Source: Bacteroides caecigallinarum
Lineage (GTDB): Bacteria > Bacteroidota > Bacteroidia > Bacteroidales > Bacteroidaceae
Reading direction: 5' to 3'
NCBI RefSeq assembly: GCF_016902295.1
Contig: NZ_JACJLQ010000023.1
Coordinates: 1-58,445 of the forward strand
DNA: 58,445 nt
The notes beneath the pieces were generated by a model. It was not told the origin of the DNA. It searched no databases and saw only the letters and a program-made list of their open reading frames with translations. A program made the position numbers and the translations under genes. Shown here one piece after another: positions 9,590 to 18,132 of this stretch (position 1 is the first letter of the stretch; the number at the start of each line of letters is the position of its first letter).

Positions 9590-10529
9590 ATATGGATGAA
9601 AGATGATTTATGCTTTCATTGTATTCATTTATCATGCTGTGTATAACTTCCGAGGCGGAAGGAATGTCGTTTATCAGACACGATACCTGACCTATTTCAA
9701 GTTCGCCAGCAGATAAATCACCTTCAAATATTCCTTTCATTGCCCTTCCTTTACCTAAAAGCTCTGACAGCTCTTCGGCTGAGGCTCCACGGTTTTCTGC
9801 AGCTTCTACATCACGGTAGAAATCGTTTTTTATCAATCGCGTTGGTACAAGTTTCTTTAAAGCCAGCATAGTATCTCCTTCGTTAAGTTCGGTACATAAC
9901 TTTTTGAAGTTCTCATTAGCCGAACTCTCCTTTGTGATGGCAAAACGAGTTCCTATCTGTACTCCTTCAGCACCTAAAGCGAATGCGGCAAGCATCCCTT
10001 CTCCCGTTGCTATGCCTCCTGCTGCTATTAAAGGAATGTCAAGGTGTTTTCTGATTTGAGGAATAAGGACCATTGTTGTGGTTTCTTCCTTGCCGTTATG
10101 TCCTCCGGCCTCGAAACCTTCTGCCACTACAGCATCTACTCCTGCTTCCTGACATTTAAGCGCAAACTTTGTGCTTGCCACTACGTGAGCGACTTTTATT
10201 TTGTTTTCGTGTAGCATTGCGGTCCATGTTTTGGGGTTTCCGGCAGAAGTAAATACTATTGGTACATTTTCTTCTATCACAACCTTTATCAGCTCTTCCG
10301 AGTATTTTGAAATTAATGGAATGTTCACTCCAAAAGGTTTGTCGGTTCCAGCCTTGCATTTCTGTATGTGCTCTCTCAAAACTTCAGGATACATTGAGCC
10401 TGCGCCTATAAGTCCCAGTCCTCCTGCATTGCTTACTGCAGATGCAAGTTTCCATCCGCTGCACCATACCATACCACCTGATATAATGGGGTATTCTATT
10501 CCGAAAAGTTCTGTTATTCTGTTGTTCAT
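9588..10529 (-). CDS. Nitronate monooxygenase / FabK-like flavoprotein
   Basis: An FMN-binding TIM-barrel protein of the 2-nitropropane dioxygenase family, which also contains FabK enoyl-ACP reductases. Visible signatures are IEYPIISGGM at the N-terminus, NAGGLGLIGAG, the H-containing EGFEAGGHNG segment, and the phosphate-binding IPLIAAGGIATGEG and GAEGVQIGTRF. The frame continues upstream to an ATG at 10574, but I chose the ATG at 10529 (313 residues, starting MNNRITELFG). That is where family similarity begins, and a promoter-like TGATTTTG (10579-10572) would overlap the longer start. It is a single gene convergent with the GH20 operon. The sequence does not settle whether it oxidises nitronates or reduces enoyl-ACP. 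Confidence 0.85.
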   Translation of the reverse strand: MNNRITELFGIEYPIISGGMVWCSGWKLASAVSNAGGLGLIGAGSMYPEVLREHIQKCKAGTDKPFGVNIPLISKYSEELIKVVIEENVPIVFTSAGNPKTWTAMLHENKIKVAHVVASTKFALKCQEAGVDAVVAEGFEAGGHNGKEETTTMVLIPQIRKHLDIPLIAAGGIATGEGMLAAFALGAEGVQIGTRFAITKESSANENFKKLCTELNEGDTMLALKKLVPTRLIKNDFYRDVEAAENRGASAEELSELLGKGRAMKGIFEGDLSAGELEIGQVSCLINDIPSASEVIHSMINEYNESINHLSSI

Positions 10530-10717
10530 GGCTCTTAATTGTATGGTATTTTTTATTTCTTCAAACTTACGCAAAATCAGTGAATATTCCTTGTAACAAG
10601 CATAAAAAATGAGAAAATAGTGTATTGATAAGTTTGGGAGAGAACGGACTGTCGTTTAAAATAGAATTAGCTGTCATTTAAACTTAAATGACAAGGCGTT
10701 TTCAGCGTCTCATAATT

Positions 10718-10747
10718 CTTGTTTCTTATTTATTTGTCCTATCTTTG
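10718..10747 (+). promoter_or_regulatory. Promoter of the subtilase gene
   Basis: CTTG (10718-10721), an 18-bp spacer, then TATCTTTG (10740-10747), a full match to the Bacteroidetes -7 box, 22 bp before the ATG. Confidence 0.6.
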
Positions 10748-10769
10748 CAAGTCATAACACATTAACTCT

Positions 10770-12140
10770 ATGAATATAAGGATTGTAATACTGTTTTGCT
10801 CGCTGTTTTTCGGTTATTTCCATTCATTCTCCGAAACATACAAATATCGTGTCGTGTTAAGAGATAAGTCTGCAACTGCCTATAGCATTGACCGTCCGCA
10901 GGAATTTCTGTCAAAACGTGCTTTGGAGCGTAGAAGCAGGCAAGGAATAGGTATTGACTCTATAGATTTGCCTGTATGTAGAACTTATATTGACCGTCTG
11001 GTAGAGCAGGGAGGGGAATATCTGATGCAGAGTAAGTGGAACAATACTGTGCTTATGCTTACACACGATGAGGAAACAGCAAACAGATTCAGACAGAATC
11101 CTTTTGTATTAGATGTCCGAAAGGTATGGGTGTCTCCTGATACAATTTTCCCGCGAAATAATGATAGAAAAAAAGAAGTGACAAATAAATGGACTAAAAC
11201 AGACGAATATTATGGTGTTGCGGCTAATCAAATAAAGATTCATCACGGTGACAGCCTTCATAATGCAGGTTTCCGTGGCGAAGGCATGCATGTGGCAGTG
11301 ATTGATGCCGGATATTATAATGTTGACAAAATGAAGTTTTTCCGTAAATTGCATATACTTGGGACTAAAGATTTTGTCAACCCAGAGTCGGATATCTATG
11401 CTGAACATAATCATGGATTGAAGGTCCTTTCGTGTATGGCTGTCAATATTCCCAATGTGATGGTTGGTTCAGCTCCTGAGGCATCGTATTGGCTTCTAAG
11501 AAGTGAGGATAATGATACTGAACAGCTTGCCGAGGAAGACTACTGGGCTGCTGCAGTTGAATTTGCTGACAGTGTAGGTGTAGATGTGGTAAATACATCA
11601 TTAGGATATTATGAATTTGATAATGCTTCTGACAATTACAGGTACCGTGACCTTGACGGACGTACTTCTCTTATGTCGCGCTCTGCTAATATGGCTTCTA
11701 CAAGAGGAATGCTGATAGTTTGCAGTGCAGGAAATTCCGGTGCTTCAAGTTGGAAGAAAATAACTCCTCCCGGGGATGCTGAAGGTGTGCTTACGGTAGG
11801 TGCCGTAAATACTGACGGTGTAAACGCGGATTTTTCTTCTGTCGGCAATACGGCTGACGGACGTATTAAGCCTGACGTTATGGCTGTCGGGTTCCATTCA
11901 AGTGTTGCCGGACCTAATGGTGGTACGGCGTATGGTAACGGGACATCTTTTGCTTCTCCTATATTCTGCGGGCTTGTCACATGTCTATGGCAGGCATGCC
12001 CGTGGCTTACAGTAAAAGAAGTAATTGATGTGGTTCACCAAGCTTCGGACAGATATGGTTATCCGGACAATATATTTGGGTATGGAATAACTGATATCTG
12101 GAAGGCATACAGGTTAGGACAAGAAATGAAAAAACAGTAA
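10770..12140 (+). CDS. Secreted subtilisin-like serine protease (S8 family)
   Basis: A 456-residue exported serine protease. A signal peptide covers about residues 1-22. An N-terminal prosegment-like region (about 25-125) precedes the peptidase S8 domain. The catalytic triad is visible: Asp179 in VAVIDAG, His215 in EHNHG, and Ser393 in GTSFASP. The oxyanion-hole Asn is in the SAGNSG segment. There is no lipobox and no obvious type IX secretion C-terminal domain, so it is probably periplasmic or released. It has its own promoter and is followed after 45 bp by xseA, which may be read from the same transcript. Substrate is unknown. Confidence 0.9.
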   Translation: MNIRIVILFCSLFFGYFHSFSETYKYRVVLRDKSATAYSIDRPQEFLSKRALERRSRQGIGIDSIDLPVCRTYIDRLVEQGGEYLMQSKWNNTVLMLTHDEETANRFRQNPFVLDVRKVWVSPDTIFPRNNDRKKEVTNKWTKTDEYYGVAANQIKIHHGDSLHNAGFRGEGMHVAVIDAGYYNVDKMKFFRKLHILGTKDFVNPESDIYAEHNHGLKVLSCMAVNIPNVMVGSAPEASYWLLRSEDNDTEQLAEEDYWAAAVEFADSVGVDVVNTSLGYYEFDNASDNYRYRDLDGRTSLMSRSANMASTRGMLIVCSAGNSGASSWKKITPPGDAEGVLTVGAVNTDGVNADFSSVGNTADGRIKPDVMAVGFHSSVAGPNGGTAYGNGTSFASPIFCGLVTCLWQACPWLTVKEVIDVVHQASDRYGYPDNIFGYGITDIWKAYRLGQEMKKQ

Positions 12141-12185
12141 TAAATCACCTTTTGACTACTTTCTGATATATATCCGAATGATATT

Positions 12186-13484
12186 ATGGAAAATGAAGTA
12201 ATGTCTTTATATGAACTGAATTCATTGGTCAGGCGAGGACTTCGTTCTTGTCTGCCTGACGAGTATTGGATACAGGCGGAGCTTAGCGACGTCCGTTCCA
12301 ATTATTCAGGTCATTGTTATCTTGAGTTTATACAGAAAGATCCGAAAAGTAACGCTTTGGTAGCAAAGGCAAGAGGAGTGATATGGAGCAATGTCTTTAT
12401 GCGATTGCGCCCATATTTCGAGCGTGAAACGGGACAGGCTTTCGTCTCAGGAATAAAGGTAATGGTAAAGGTTACCGTAGATTTCCATGAGCTGTACGGA
12501 TTTTCTCTAACTGTTGTTGATATTGATCCTGCATATACTATAGGCGATATGGCGCGCAGAAGAAAGGAAATTCTGAAGCGACTTGATGATGAAGGTATTC
12601 TGACGATGAACAAGGAACTTGAAATGCCCGAACCTCTGCAAAGAATAGCCGTCATTTCATCGGCAACGGCAGCCGGATATGGCGACTTCTGTAATCAGTT
12701 GCATTCCAATAAGTTCGGCTTTGTGTTCTATACTAAGCTTTTTCCGGCAATAATGCAGGGTGACAGGGTAGAGGAGACTATAATCTCTTCACTCGAAAGG
12801 ATATATGAAGAGTGTGAAAATTGGGATGTTGTGGTGATAATACGTGGTGGAGGAGCTACTTCTGATTTGTCAGGTTTTGATACATACGATTTGGCTGCTC
12901 ATTGCGCCCAGTTCCCGTTGCCAATAATAACTGGTATAGGCCATGAACGTGACGATACTGTTATCGACATGATATCTCATACAAGAGTGAAAACTCCAAC
13001 TGCTGCGGCTGAATATATAATAGGTATGATGCTTCAGACAGCAAGTCGTCTGGAGGAACTGGAAGAACGTATCCGTAGCGAGATTCCTGTACGCCTGAAT
13101 GCTGAGTTTGAACGCTTGAACAGGATTGTAGCTCGTATCCCATTGGTTGTACAATCAAGACTCCAGCATGAGTATATGAAGTGCGAACGTATGTATTCCC
13201 GTCTTGTTATGTCGTGGCAAAAACGTTTTCTTCTAGAACAACATCGTTTGGATGTCTATCCACGACTTATGTTGCGTATCCGTTCTATTATGGATAAAGA
13301 GACGCATAAGATAGATTTGATGGAAAGAATATTGAAGTCTGCTTCTCCTGAACAGCTCCTGAAACGCGGTTATAGTATTACTTTTAGTAATGGAAAGGCA
13401 ATAAAGGATGTTTCAAAATTAAAATCAGGTGACGAGGTGGAAACAGTATTGGCGACAGGTAAATTCAGAAGTATAGTAAAATAA
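12186..13484 (+). CDS. xseA: Exodeoxyribonuclease VII large subunit
   Basis: The 432-residue XseA subunit of ExoVII, a cytoplasmic nuclease that degrades single-stranded DNA from both ends to oligonucleotides. It has the N-terminal OB-fold (about 15-115) that binds ssDNA. The catalytic core contains AVISSATAAGYGDF, VVIIRGGGATSDLSGFD and ITGIGHERDDT, all strongly conserved in the family. A long charged helical region follows (about 290-400) and the C-terminal LLKRGYSITF segment is present. The next gene, 10 bp downstream, is the small subunit, giving the standard xseA-xseB pair. Confidence 0.97.
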   Translation: MENEVMSLYELNSLVRRGLRSCLPDEYWIQAELSDVRSNYSGHCYLEFIQKDPKSNALVAKARGVIWSNVFMRLRPYFERETGQAFVSGIKVMVKVTVDFHELYGFSLTVVDIDPAYTIGDMARRRKEILKRLDDEGILTMNKELEMPEPLQRIAVISSATAAGYGDFCNQLHSNKFGFVFYTKLFPAIMQGDRVEETIISSLERIYEECENWDVVVIIRGGGATSDLSGFDTYDLAAHCAQFPLPIITGIGHERDDTVIDMISHTRVKTPTAAAEYIIGMMLQTASRLEELEERIRSEIPVRLNAEFERLNRIVARIPLVVQSRLQHEYMKCERMYSRLVMSWQKRFLLEQHRLDVYPRLMLRIRSIMDKETHKIDLMERILKSASPEQLLKRGYSITFSNGKAIKDVSKLKSGDEVETVLATGKFRSIVK

Positions 13485-13494
13485 GTATAAAACT

Positions 13495-13704
13495 ATGGCA
13501 GCAAAAAAAGAAACATATACTGAAGCCATGAAGAAGCTTGAGGCTATTGTGGCTAAAATTGAAGGTGGTGAACTTGATATAGACCAGTTGGGCGAGAATC
13601 TTCAGGAAGCACAGAAACTCATAAAATTCTGCAAGGATAAACTGTATAAGGCAGATGAGGAAATAAAGAAAATGCTTGACGACGGACGTACTGACGAAGA
13701 ATAA
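13495..13704 (+). CDS. xseB: Exodeoxyribonuclease VII small subunit
   Basis: A 69-residue all-helical, charged protein with the XseB pattern: TYTEAMKKLEAIVAKIEGGELDIDQL followed by a second helix. In ExoVII several copies of XseB wrap the coiled-coil arm of XseA and are needed for activity. Length and position directly after xseA are typical. Confidence 0.95.
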   Translation: MAAKKETYTEAMKKLEAIVAKIEGGELDIDQLGENLQEAQKLIKFCKDKLYKADEEIKKMLDDGRTDEE

Positions 13705-13761
13705 TTAATGTAAGCATTATATTACAGTTTAATGGTTTTGGTTTAAATATTTATTGTAAAA

Positions 13762-13793
13762 ATTGGAATATGTAAATTAAAACCTTACATTTG
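13762..13793 (+). promoter_or_regulatory. Promoter of ilvE
   Basis: ATTG (13762-13765), a 20-bp spacer and TACATTTG (13786-13793) fit the Bacteroidetes -33/-7 consensus. The predicted 5' leader is about 40 bases. Confidence 0.65.
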
Positions 13794-13840
13794 CCGTCAA
13801 AGTAATAATATAGAAACAGAAAATATTTAATAATATAGTT

Positions 13841-14860
13841 ATGAAAGAAATTGACTGGTCTAATTTGTCTTTCGGTTATATGAAGACAGATTATAATGTA
13901 CGTTGCTATTATCGTGACGGCAAGTGGGGTGAATTGGAACTCTGTTCTGAAGAAACATTAAATATACACATGGCAGCCACATGTCTGCACTATGGTCAGG
14001 AAGCGTTCGAAGGGTTAAAGGCCTATCGTGGAAAAGATGGAAAAATCCGTGTGTTTCGTCCACAGGCAAATGCCGAACGTCTGCAGAGTACTTGTAACGG
14101 TATCCTTATGCCTGAATTCTCTACTGAAATGTTCTGCGAAGCTGTTAAAAAGGTGGTAAAGGCTAATGAACGTTTCATACCTCCATACGAGAGCGGAGCT
14201 TCTTTATACATCCGTCCGTTGCTTATCGGTACAGGTGCCCAAGTTGGTGTTCATCCGGCAAATGAGTATCTTTTCGTAGTGTTTGTTACTCCTGTAGGTC
14301 CTTACTTTAAAGGTGGCTTTGCTACTAATCCATACGTTATTATCCGTCAGTTCGACCGTGCTGCGCCTCTTGGTACAGGTACTTTCAAGGTTGGAGGTAA
14401 CTATGCCGCCAGTCTTCGTGCTAATAAGATAGCACACGATGCTGGTTATGCAAGCGAATTCTATCTTGACGCAAAAGAAAAGAAATATATCGATGAATGT
14501 GGTGCTGCCAATTTCTTCGGTATTAAAAACAATACATACGTAACTCCGCTTTCTACATCAATCCTTCCTTCTATAACAAACAGAAGCCTTATGCAGTTGG
14601 CAGAGGATATGGGATTGAAGGTTGAGCGACGTCCTATAGCTGAAGAAGAACTTGAAACATTTGAGGAAGCCGGAGCATGTGGTACAGCAGCCGTTATCAG
14701 CCCTATAGAGCGTATTGATGACCTTGAAAACAATAAATCGTATGTTATCTCAAAGGACGGGAAACCAGGTCTGATAAGTCAGAAATTGTACAACAAACTT
14801 CGTGCGATACAGTATGGCGATGAGGCCGATTCTTATGGATGGGTTATGATTGTGGAATAA
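13841..14860 (+). CDS. ilvE: Branched-chain amino acid aminotransferase
   Basis: A 339-residue fold-type IV PLP enzyme that interconverts Val, Leu and Ile with their 2-oxo acids using 2-oxoglutarate/glutamate. The PLP lysine is K183 in GTFKVGGNYA. Other family marks are HYGQEAFEGLKAYR near the N-terminus, the FYLDAKEKKYIDECGAANFF segment, and TPLSTSILPSITNRS. Length fits the IlvE type II group. It is a single gene with its own promoter and terminator. Its 2-oxo acid products could also feed the 2-oxoacid:ferredoxin oxidoreductase encoded at 40-43 kb, an inference from chemistry. Confidence 0.95.
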   Translation: MKEIDWSNLSFGYMKTDYNVRCYYRDGKWGELELCSEETLNIHMAATCLHYGQEAFEGLKAYRGKDGKIRVFRPQANAERLQSTCNGILMPEFSTEMFCEAVKKVVKANERFIPPYESGASLYIRPLLIGTGAQVGVHPANEYLFVVFVTPVGPYFKGGFATNPYVIIRQFDRAAPLGTGTFKVGGNYAASLRANKIAHDAGYASEFYLDAKEKKYIDECGAANFFGIKNNTYVTPLSTSILPSITNRSLMQLAEDMGLKVERRPIAEEELETFEEAGACGTAAVISPIERIDDLENNKSYVISKDGKPGLISQKLYNKLRAIQYGDEADSYGWVMIVE

Positions 14861-14881
14861 TCCTATAATTAATATATTTTG

Positions 14882-14919
14882 AGACGACTAAGTACGAATG
14901 GCTTGGTCGTCTTTTTTTT
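14882..14919 (+). terminator. Terminator of ilvE
   Basis: A 10-bp stem GACGACTAAG/CTTGGTCGTC (one G-U pair) with a 9-base loop is followed by eight T. Confidence 0.9.
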
Positions 14920-14945
14920 GTATGTTTTAGGTACTTGCTTGATGA

Positions 14946-14989
14946 TAAAAAAAATGAGGATATATCGGTTTTATTGATATATCCTCATT
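14946..14989 (-). terminator. Terminator of rplU-rpmA
   Basis: A perfect 14-bp inverted repeat (AATGAGGATATATC and its complement, 14953-14966 and 14976-14989). On the minus strand it is followed by a run of seven T. Confidence 0.9.
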
Positions 14990-15013
14990 GAATAAGTTTA
15001 AATAGGAAGTATA

Positions 15014-15274
15014 TTATGCTTCAGCAGGAACAACAGAAACAAAGCTTCTGTTTTCACGTCCTTTCTTGAAACATACTGTACCATCTACCAATGCGTAAAG
15101 AGTGTGGTCACTACCCATACCTACGTTTTTACCTGGATTGTGAACTGTTCCTCTTTGACGAACAATGATGTTACCAGCTTTACATGCTGAACCACCGAAT
15201 ATCTTTACGCCTAATCTCTTGCTTTCTGATTCACGACCGTTCTTAGAACTACCTACACCTTTTTTATGTGCCAT
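15014..15274 (-). CDS. rpmA: 50S ribosomal protein L27
   Basis: The 86-residue bL27, whose N-terminal arm reaches toward the peptidyl transferase centre. The start [14 protein letters not shown] and the RQRGTxxHPGxNVGxGxDHTL-type core are diagnostic. It begins directly with MAHKKG, without the cleaved N-terminal extension seen in Firmicutes. It lies 20 bp after rplU and ends at a strong terminator, the usual two-gene operon. Confidence 0.98.
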   Translation of the reverse strand: MAHKKGVGSSKNGRESESKRLGVKIFGGSACKAGNIIVRQRGTVHNPGKNVGMGSDHTLYALVDGTVCFKKGRENRSFVSVVPAEA

Positions 15275-15294
15275 TTTCTTCTACTTTTTAATGA

Positions 15295-15612
15295 TTAAGC
15301 AATAACTTGTTTGATTGTCAATTCTGTAAACTGCTGACGGTGACCGTTCAGTTTTCTGTAACCTTTTCTTCTCTTCTTGTGGAATACAAGTACTTTATCA
15401 CCTTTAACAAGGTTAGATTTTACTTCGCAAACCACTTTAGCACCTTCTACAGTAGGAGCGCCTACAGTTACATTACCATTGTTGTCAACCAACAATACTT
15501 TGTCAAATTCAACAGTTGCGCCGTTTTCAGCGTTCTGAATGTGGTGTACAAACAGTTTCTTGCCTTCTTCAGCTTTGAACTGCTGACCGTTAATTTCTAC
15601 AATTACGTACAT
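15295..15612 (-). CDS. rplU: 50S ribosomal protein L21
   Basis: The 105-residue bL21, a small beta-barrel protein of the large subunit. The start [22 protein letters not shown] and the C-terminal [17 protein letters not shown] segment are typical. It is the first gene of the rplU-rpmA operon. Its promoter and a foldable 5' leader lie just upstream, so autogenous control by L21 is possible but unproven. Confidence 0.98.
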   Translation of the reverse strand: MYVIVEINGQQFKAEEGKKLFVHHIQNAENGATVEFDKVLLVDNNGNVTVGAPTVEGAKVVCEVKSNLVKGDKVLVFHKKRRKGYRKLNGHRQQFTELTIKQVIA

Positions 15613-15639
15613 TTTAAATAAATATTAAACGGGTTTCTT

Positions 15640-15684
15640 CCGTAAGGTGGATTGATTCGTGCAATCACTTTTTTACCTTGGCGG
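15640..15684 (-). promoter_or_regulatory. Candidate structured leader of rplU mRNA
   Basis: On the minus strand the untranslated leader can fold into one interrupted hairpin: outer CCG/CGG (15684-15682 with 15642-15640), middle AAGGT/ACCTT (15679-15675 with 15648-15644 in plus coordinates) and inner TGATT/AATCA with loop GCACG. It sits between the promoter and the L21 start, 27 bases before the ATG. This could be a ribosomal-protein binding leader. The stems are short, so this is tentative. Confidence 0.35.
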
Positions 15685-15698
15685 ACTAAAATCGGCTG

Positions 15699-15730
15699 CA
15701 AAGTTACTTTAAATACTTTATATAATCAAT
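15699..15730 (-). promoter_or_regulatory. Promoter of rplU-rpmA
   Basis: On the minus strand ATTG (15730-15727), a 20-bp spacer and TAACTTTG (15706-15699) match the Bacteroidetes promoter. The predicted leader is about 80 bases. Confidence 0.65.
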
Positions 15731-15836
15731 CTTTTGCGGATATTTTTTTGATAATTATCTGTTTTACTGCATTTTTTATATTTATAAGTAGCATTATTCA
15801 GTTTGTCGTTCCTATAACCCCGGAGGATTTAATGCA

Positions 15837-15870
15837 TAAAAAATGAGGACATGCGTCAGGCATGTCCTCA
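15837..15870 (-). terminator. Terminator of the coaX-to-ppiD operon
   Basis: A perfect 11-bp stem TGAGGACATGC/GCATGTCCTCA with loop GTCAG, followed on the minus strand by six T. It lies 30 bp after the stop of the PpiD-like gene. Confidence 0.9.
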
Positions 15871-15900
15871 AAGTATCTATGAATATTTTTATTCGTGTTA

Positions 15901-18036
15901 TTAGAAGTACAAATAACGATTGTCAACAACTTTGGATTTCTGATAAAGATCGTTGATAAACTGAGTGGCAAATCTTGAGTACATGTTTGTAAGACTTGTC
16001 TCTTCTGATTTAGCATCAAATTTTTCAGTTCCGTTTTCTTTACTTAATACCTGTACCATGTAAACACCCGCATTACCTTTTACGGGAGTGCTTGTTGCAT
16101 TTACAGCTGTTTTTGCGGCAATAGCACCGATAACAGGTTCGCTACCTCTTGTCATTGAAACATAAGCAGGAGCAGAGAAAGTTACATGCTTGATAGTATC
16201 ACTGACTGCATTTTTTATGGCTTTAGCCTGATCAATAGAAGTACAAGCCTTCATGTCGGCCATGATTAATTCAGCTTTTTTGTCGCGACGTAATTCTGCG
16301 CGTAGCATGTCGGCTACAGAATTTATGTTGCGATAGCCTTCAGGATTGATTCTGTCAAGAGCGGCAACCATTATATGGTCGTTGTTTCCACATTCGTAAA
16401 GAGGAGAAACATCACCTTCCTTTGCACTGAATATCCAGCGGATAACTTCTTTTGTAGATGGTATTCCGCCAACATAGTGTTCTGCAGAAGAGAAGTCAGA
16501 GCGTGGAACGACAGTATATCCGTATTCTTCAGCATTCTTTTCAAGCTGTTCTATTGAGGTGCTCTGGGCTACAAACTGGCTGAATTTGTTGTAAGCGTCA
16601 TTGTATGTGTCATTACTGAATTCAACATTACGCTTTACTACCGCAACTTTATATTTGTCTTTCATGCTCTTCTTGTCCATAACCTGAAGGATTATGTTGG
16701 CCTGACCAATGTTCAGTTTGGCAAGTTCCTTAACCGGCTGACTGATAAGAGTCTTGATGAATGTTTCGTTTTCATTGTTAAGCTGGGCGCCTTCCCATGT
16801 ATTTGCGTTAACCCATGTTGATTCACCTGTCTGACCATAAACCTTAGCGATTTCTTCAAAGTTTGCTCCACCTTTTATGGCATCATAAATACTGTCTGTA
16901 AGAGTTTTTGTCTTTTCTTCAGTATCAGCATAAACCTGAATCTGACGGAACTGTATTGAGTCCGGTGCGTTTACCTTAGCCAAAATCTTGAAAGCATTGT
17001 ATGAATCGTCTGTTTGGTTATAATATGGTCCGAACACTTCGTTCATACCGATTGAATCGAGTCTTGCTACAACGTCTGAAGGCAATACTGACTTGTTGAC
17101 AGGAATGTCAGAGTAGGAAACTGCAGAGCCTGTAGTACGGATAAAAGCAGCAAAGTCAGAAGTTGTGTTGTTAAGTTGTTCACTGTATTCAGTCACTTCG
17201 TCCAAAACAGCTTTTCTGTCAGCATCTGAAGGTAATACCTGAACATCAACATAACGGATGTCACGGGTTTCAACCAATTGTTTGAACTGTTCTTTCTTTT
17301 CGCTGTATAGTTTCTTGATTTCATCGTCTGAAATCTTAACCAATGAATCGTTTATTGCCGAGTAAGGAACAGCGGCCATAAGCAGGTCGCTCTGTTCTGT
17401 ACGGGCTTTGAATGCATCTTCAGCAGAAGCTGGATTCGCAATCAATGATTTAGAGATAAGATTCTGGTATTTTTCTGCCAAAGCAGACTGTTTAAGTGTT
17501 TTTTCTACGAAATTCCAGAAATTACCCATTGTCTGATAGTATTCTACATACTGTGCAGGCATTTGGCTTGTGCTGAGGTTGGAATAGTCAACAAGAAACT
17601 TTTTCAACATATCCTTATCGAAAGCACCTGTCTGAGGGTTACGGAATGGTGTATTCATCAATAGAGGGTGTGTACCTTCGTCTATGATAGCCTGGATTTC
17701 AGCGTCAGTAACTGTTAGTCCAAGTTTTTCTGCCTGCTCAGCAATAAGCTTGTTGTTAACGTATGATTGCCATACCTGGTCTTTTACACTTGCAAGCTGA
17801 GTTTCGTTCAGCGATGACAAACCGTTTGTAAGTTTGATCACTTCAGTGTATTCATCAACTAACTTTTGATAATCCTGAGCAGAGATTTTCTCTCCATTGA
17901 TTTCTCCGATGTCTTGCCTTCCTTGATGTGGCTGGAGTACTTTCCAAGCGTCGCCTGCAATAAATGCGAAGAGGGCAATACCGATAACAATGACCAATAA
18001 TGGTCCTTTGCTTCTAATAGTTTGTAAAGTTGCCAT
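15901..18036 (-). CDS. PpiD-like membrane-anchored peptidyl-prolyl isomerase
   Basis: A 711-residue periplasmic folding factor held by one N-terminal membrane helix (about residues 13-31, LLVIVIGIALFAFIAGDAW). It has a SurA/PpiD-type helical N-terminal domain (about 36-230), parvulin-like PPIC regions (about 235-330 and 340-460), and a long C-terminal region. The order matches PpiD/SurA-type chaperones that assist newly exported envelope proteins. It is the last gene of an envelope operon, 96 bp after the CorC-like gene, and is followed by a strong terminator. I am confident of the family but not of the client proteins. Confidence 0.88.
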   Translation of the reverse strand: MATLQTIRSKGPLLVIVIGIALFAFIAGDAWKVLQPHQGRQDIGEINGEKISAQDYQKLVDEYTEVIKLTNGLSSLNETQLASVKDQVWQSYVNNKLIAEQAEKLGLTVTDAEIQAIIDEGTHPLLMNTPFRNPQTGAFDKDMLKKFLVDYSNLSTSQMPAQYVEYYQTMGNFWNFVEKTLKQSALAEKYQNLISKSLIANPASAEDAFKARTEQSDLLMAAVPYSAINDSLVKISDDEIKKLYSEKKEQFKQLVETRDIRYVDVQVLPSDADRKAVLDEVTEYSEQLNNTTSDFAAFIRTTGSAVSYSDIPVNKSVLPSDVVARLDSIGMNEVFGPYYNQTDDSYNAFKILAKVNAPDSIQFRQIQVYADTEEKTKTLTDSIYDAIKGGANFEEIAKVYGQTGESTWVNANTWEGAQLNNENETFIKTLISQPVKELAKLNIGQANIILQVMDKKSMKDKYKVAVVKRNVEFSNDTYNDAYNKFSQFVAQSTSIEQLEKNAEEYGYTVVPRSDFSSAEHYVGGIPSTKEVIRWIFSAKEGDVSPLYECGNNDHIMVAALDRINPEGYRNINSVADMLRAELRRDKKAELIMADMKACTSIDQAKAIKNAVSDTIKHVTFSAPAYVSMTRGSEPVIGAIAAKTAVNATSTPVKGNAGVYMVQVLSKENGTEKFDAKSEETSLTNMYSRFATQFINDLYQKSKVVDNRYLYF

Positions 18037-18132
18037 TTAAATTTATTATTTTTTGTTTATTGTTTTTCTGTAATTAGCGCACGAAGATACGAAAAATGTT
18101 TATGAGTTGCTATTTTCTATAGAAAAAAATGC

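Noticed and set aside
10530..10574. Upstream start for the nitronate-monooxygenase-like gene
   Set aside because: The extra 15 residues are not part of the family and would run through a promoter-like TGATTTTG.
18062..18120. Separate promoter for the PpiD-like gene
   Set aside because: TATCTTCG (18089-18082) matches imperfectly and no -33 box is found; read-through from the operon is more likely.
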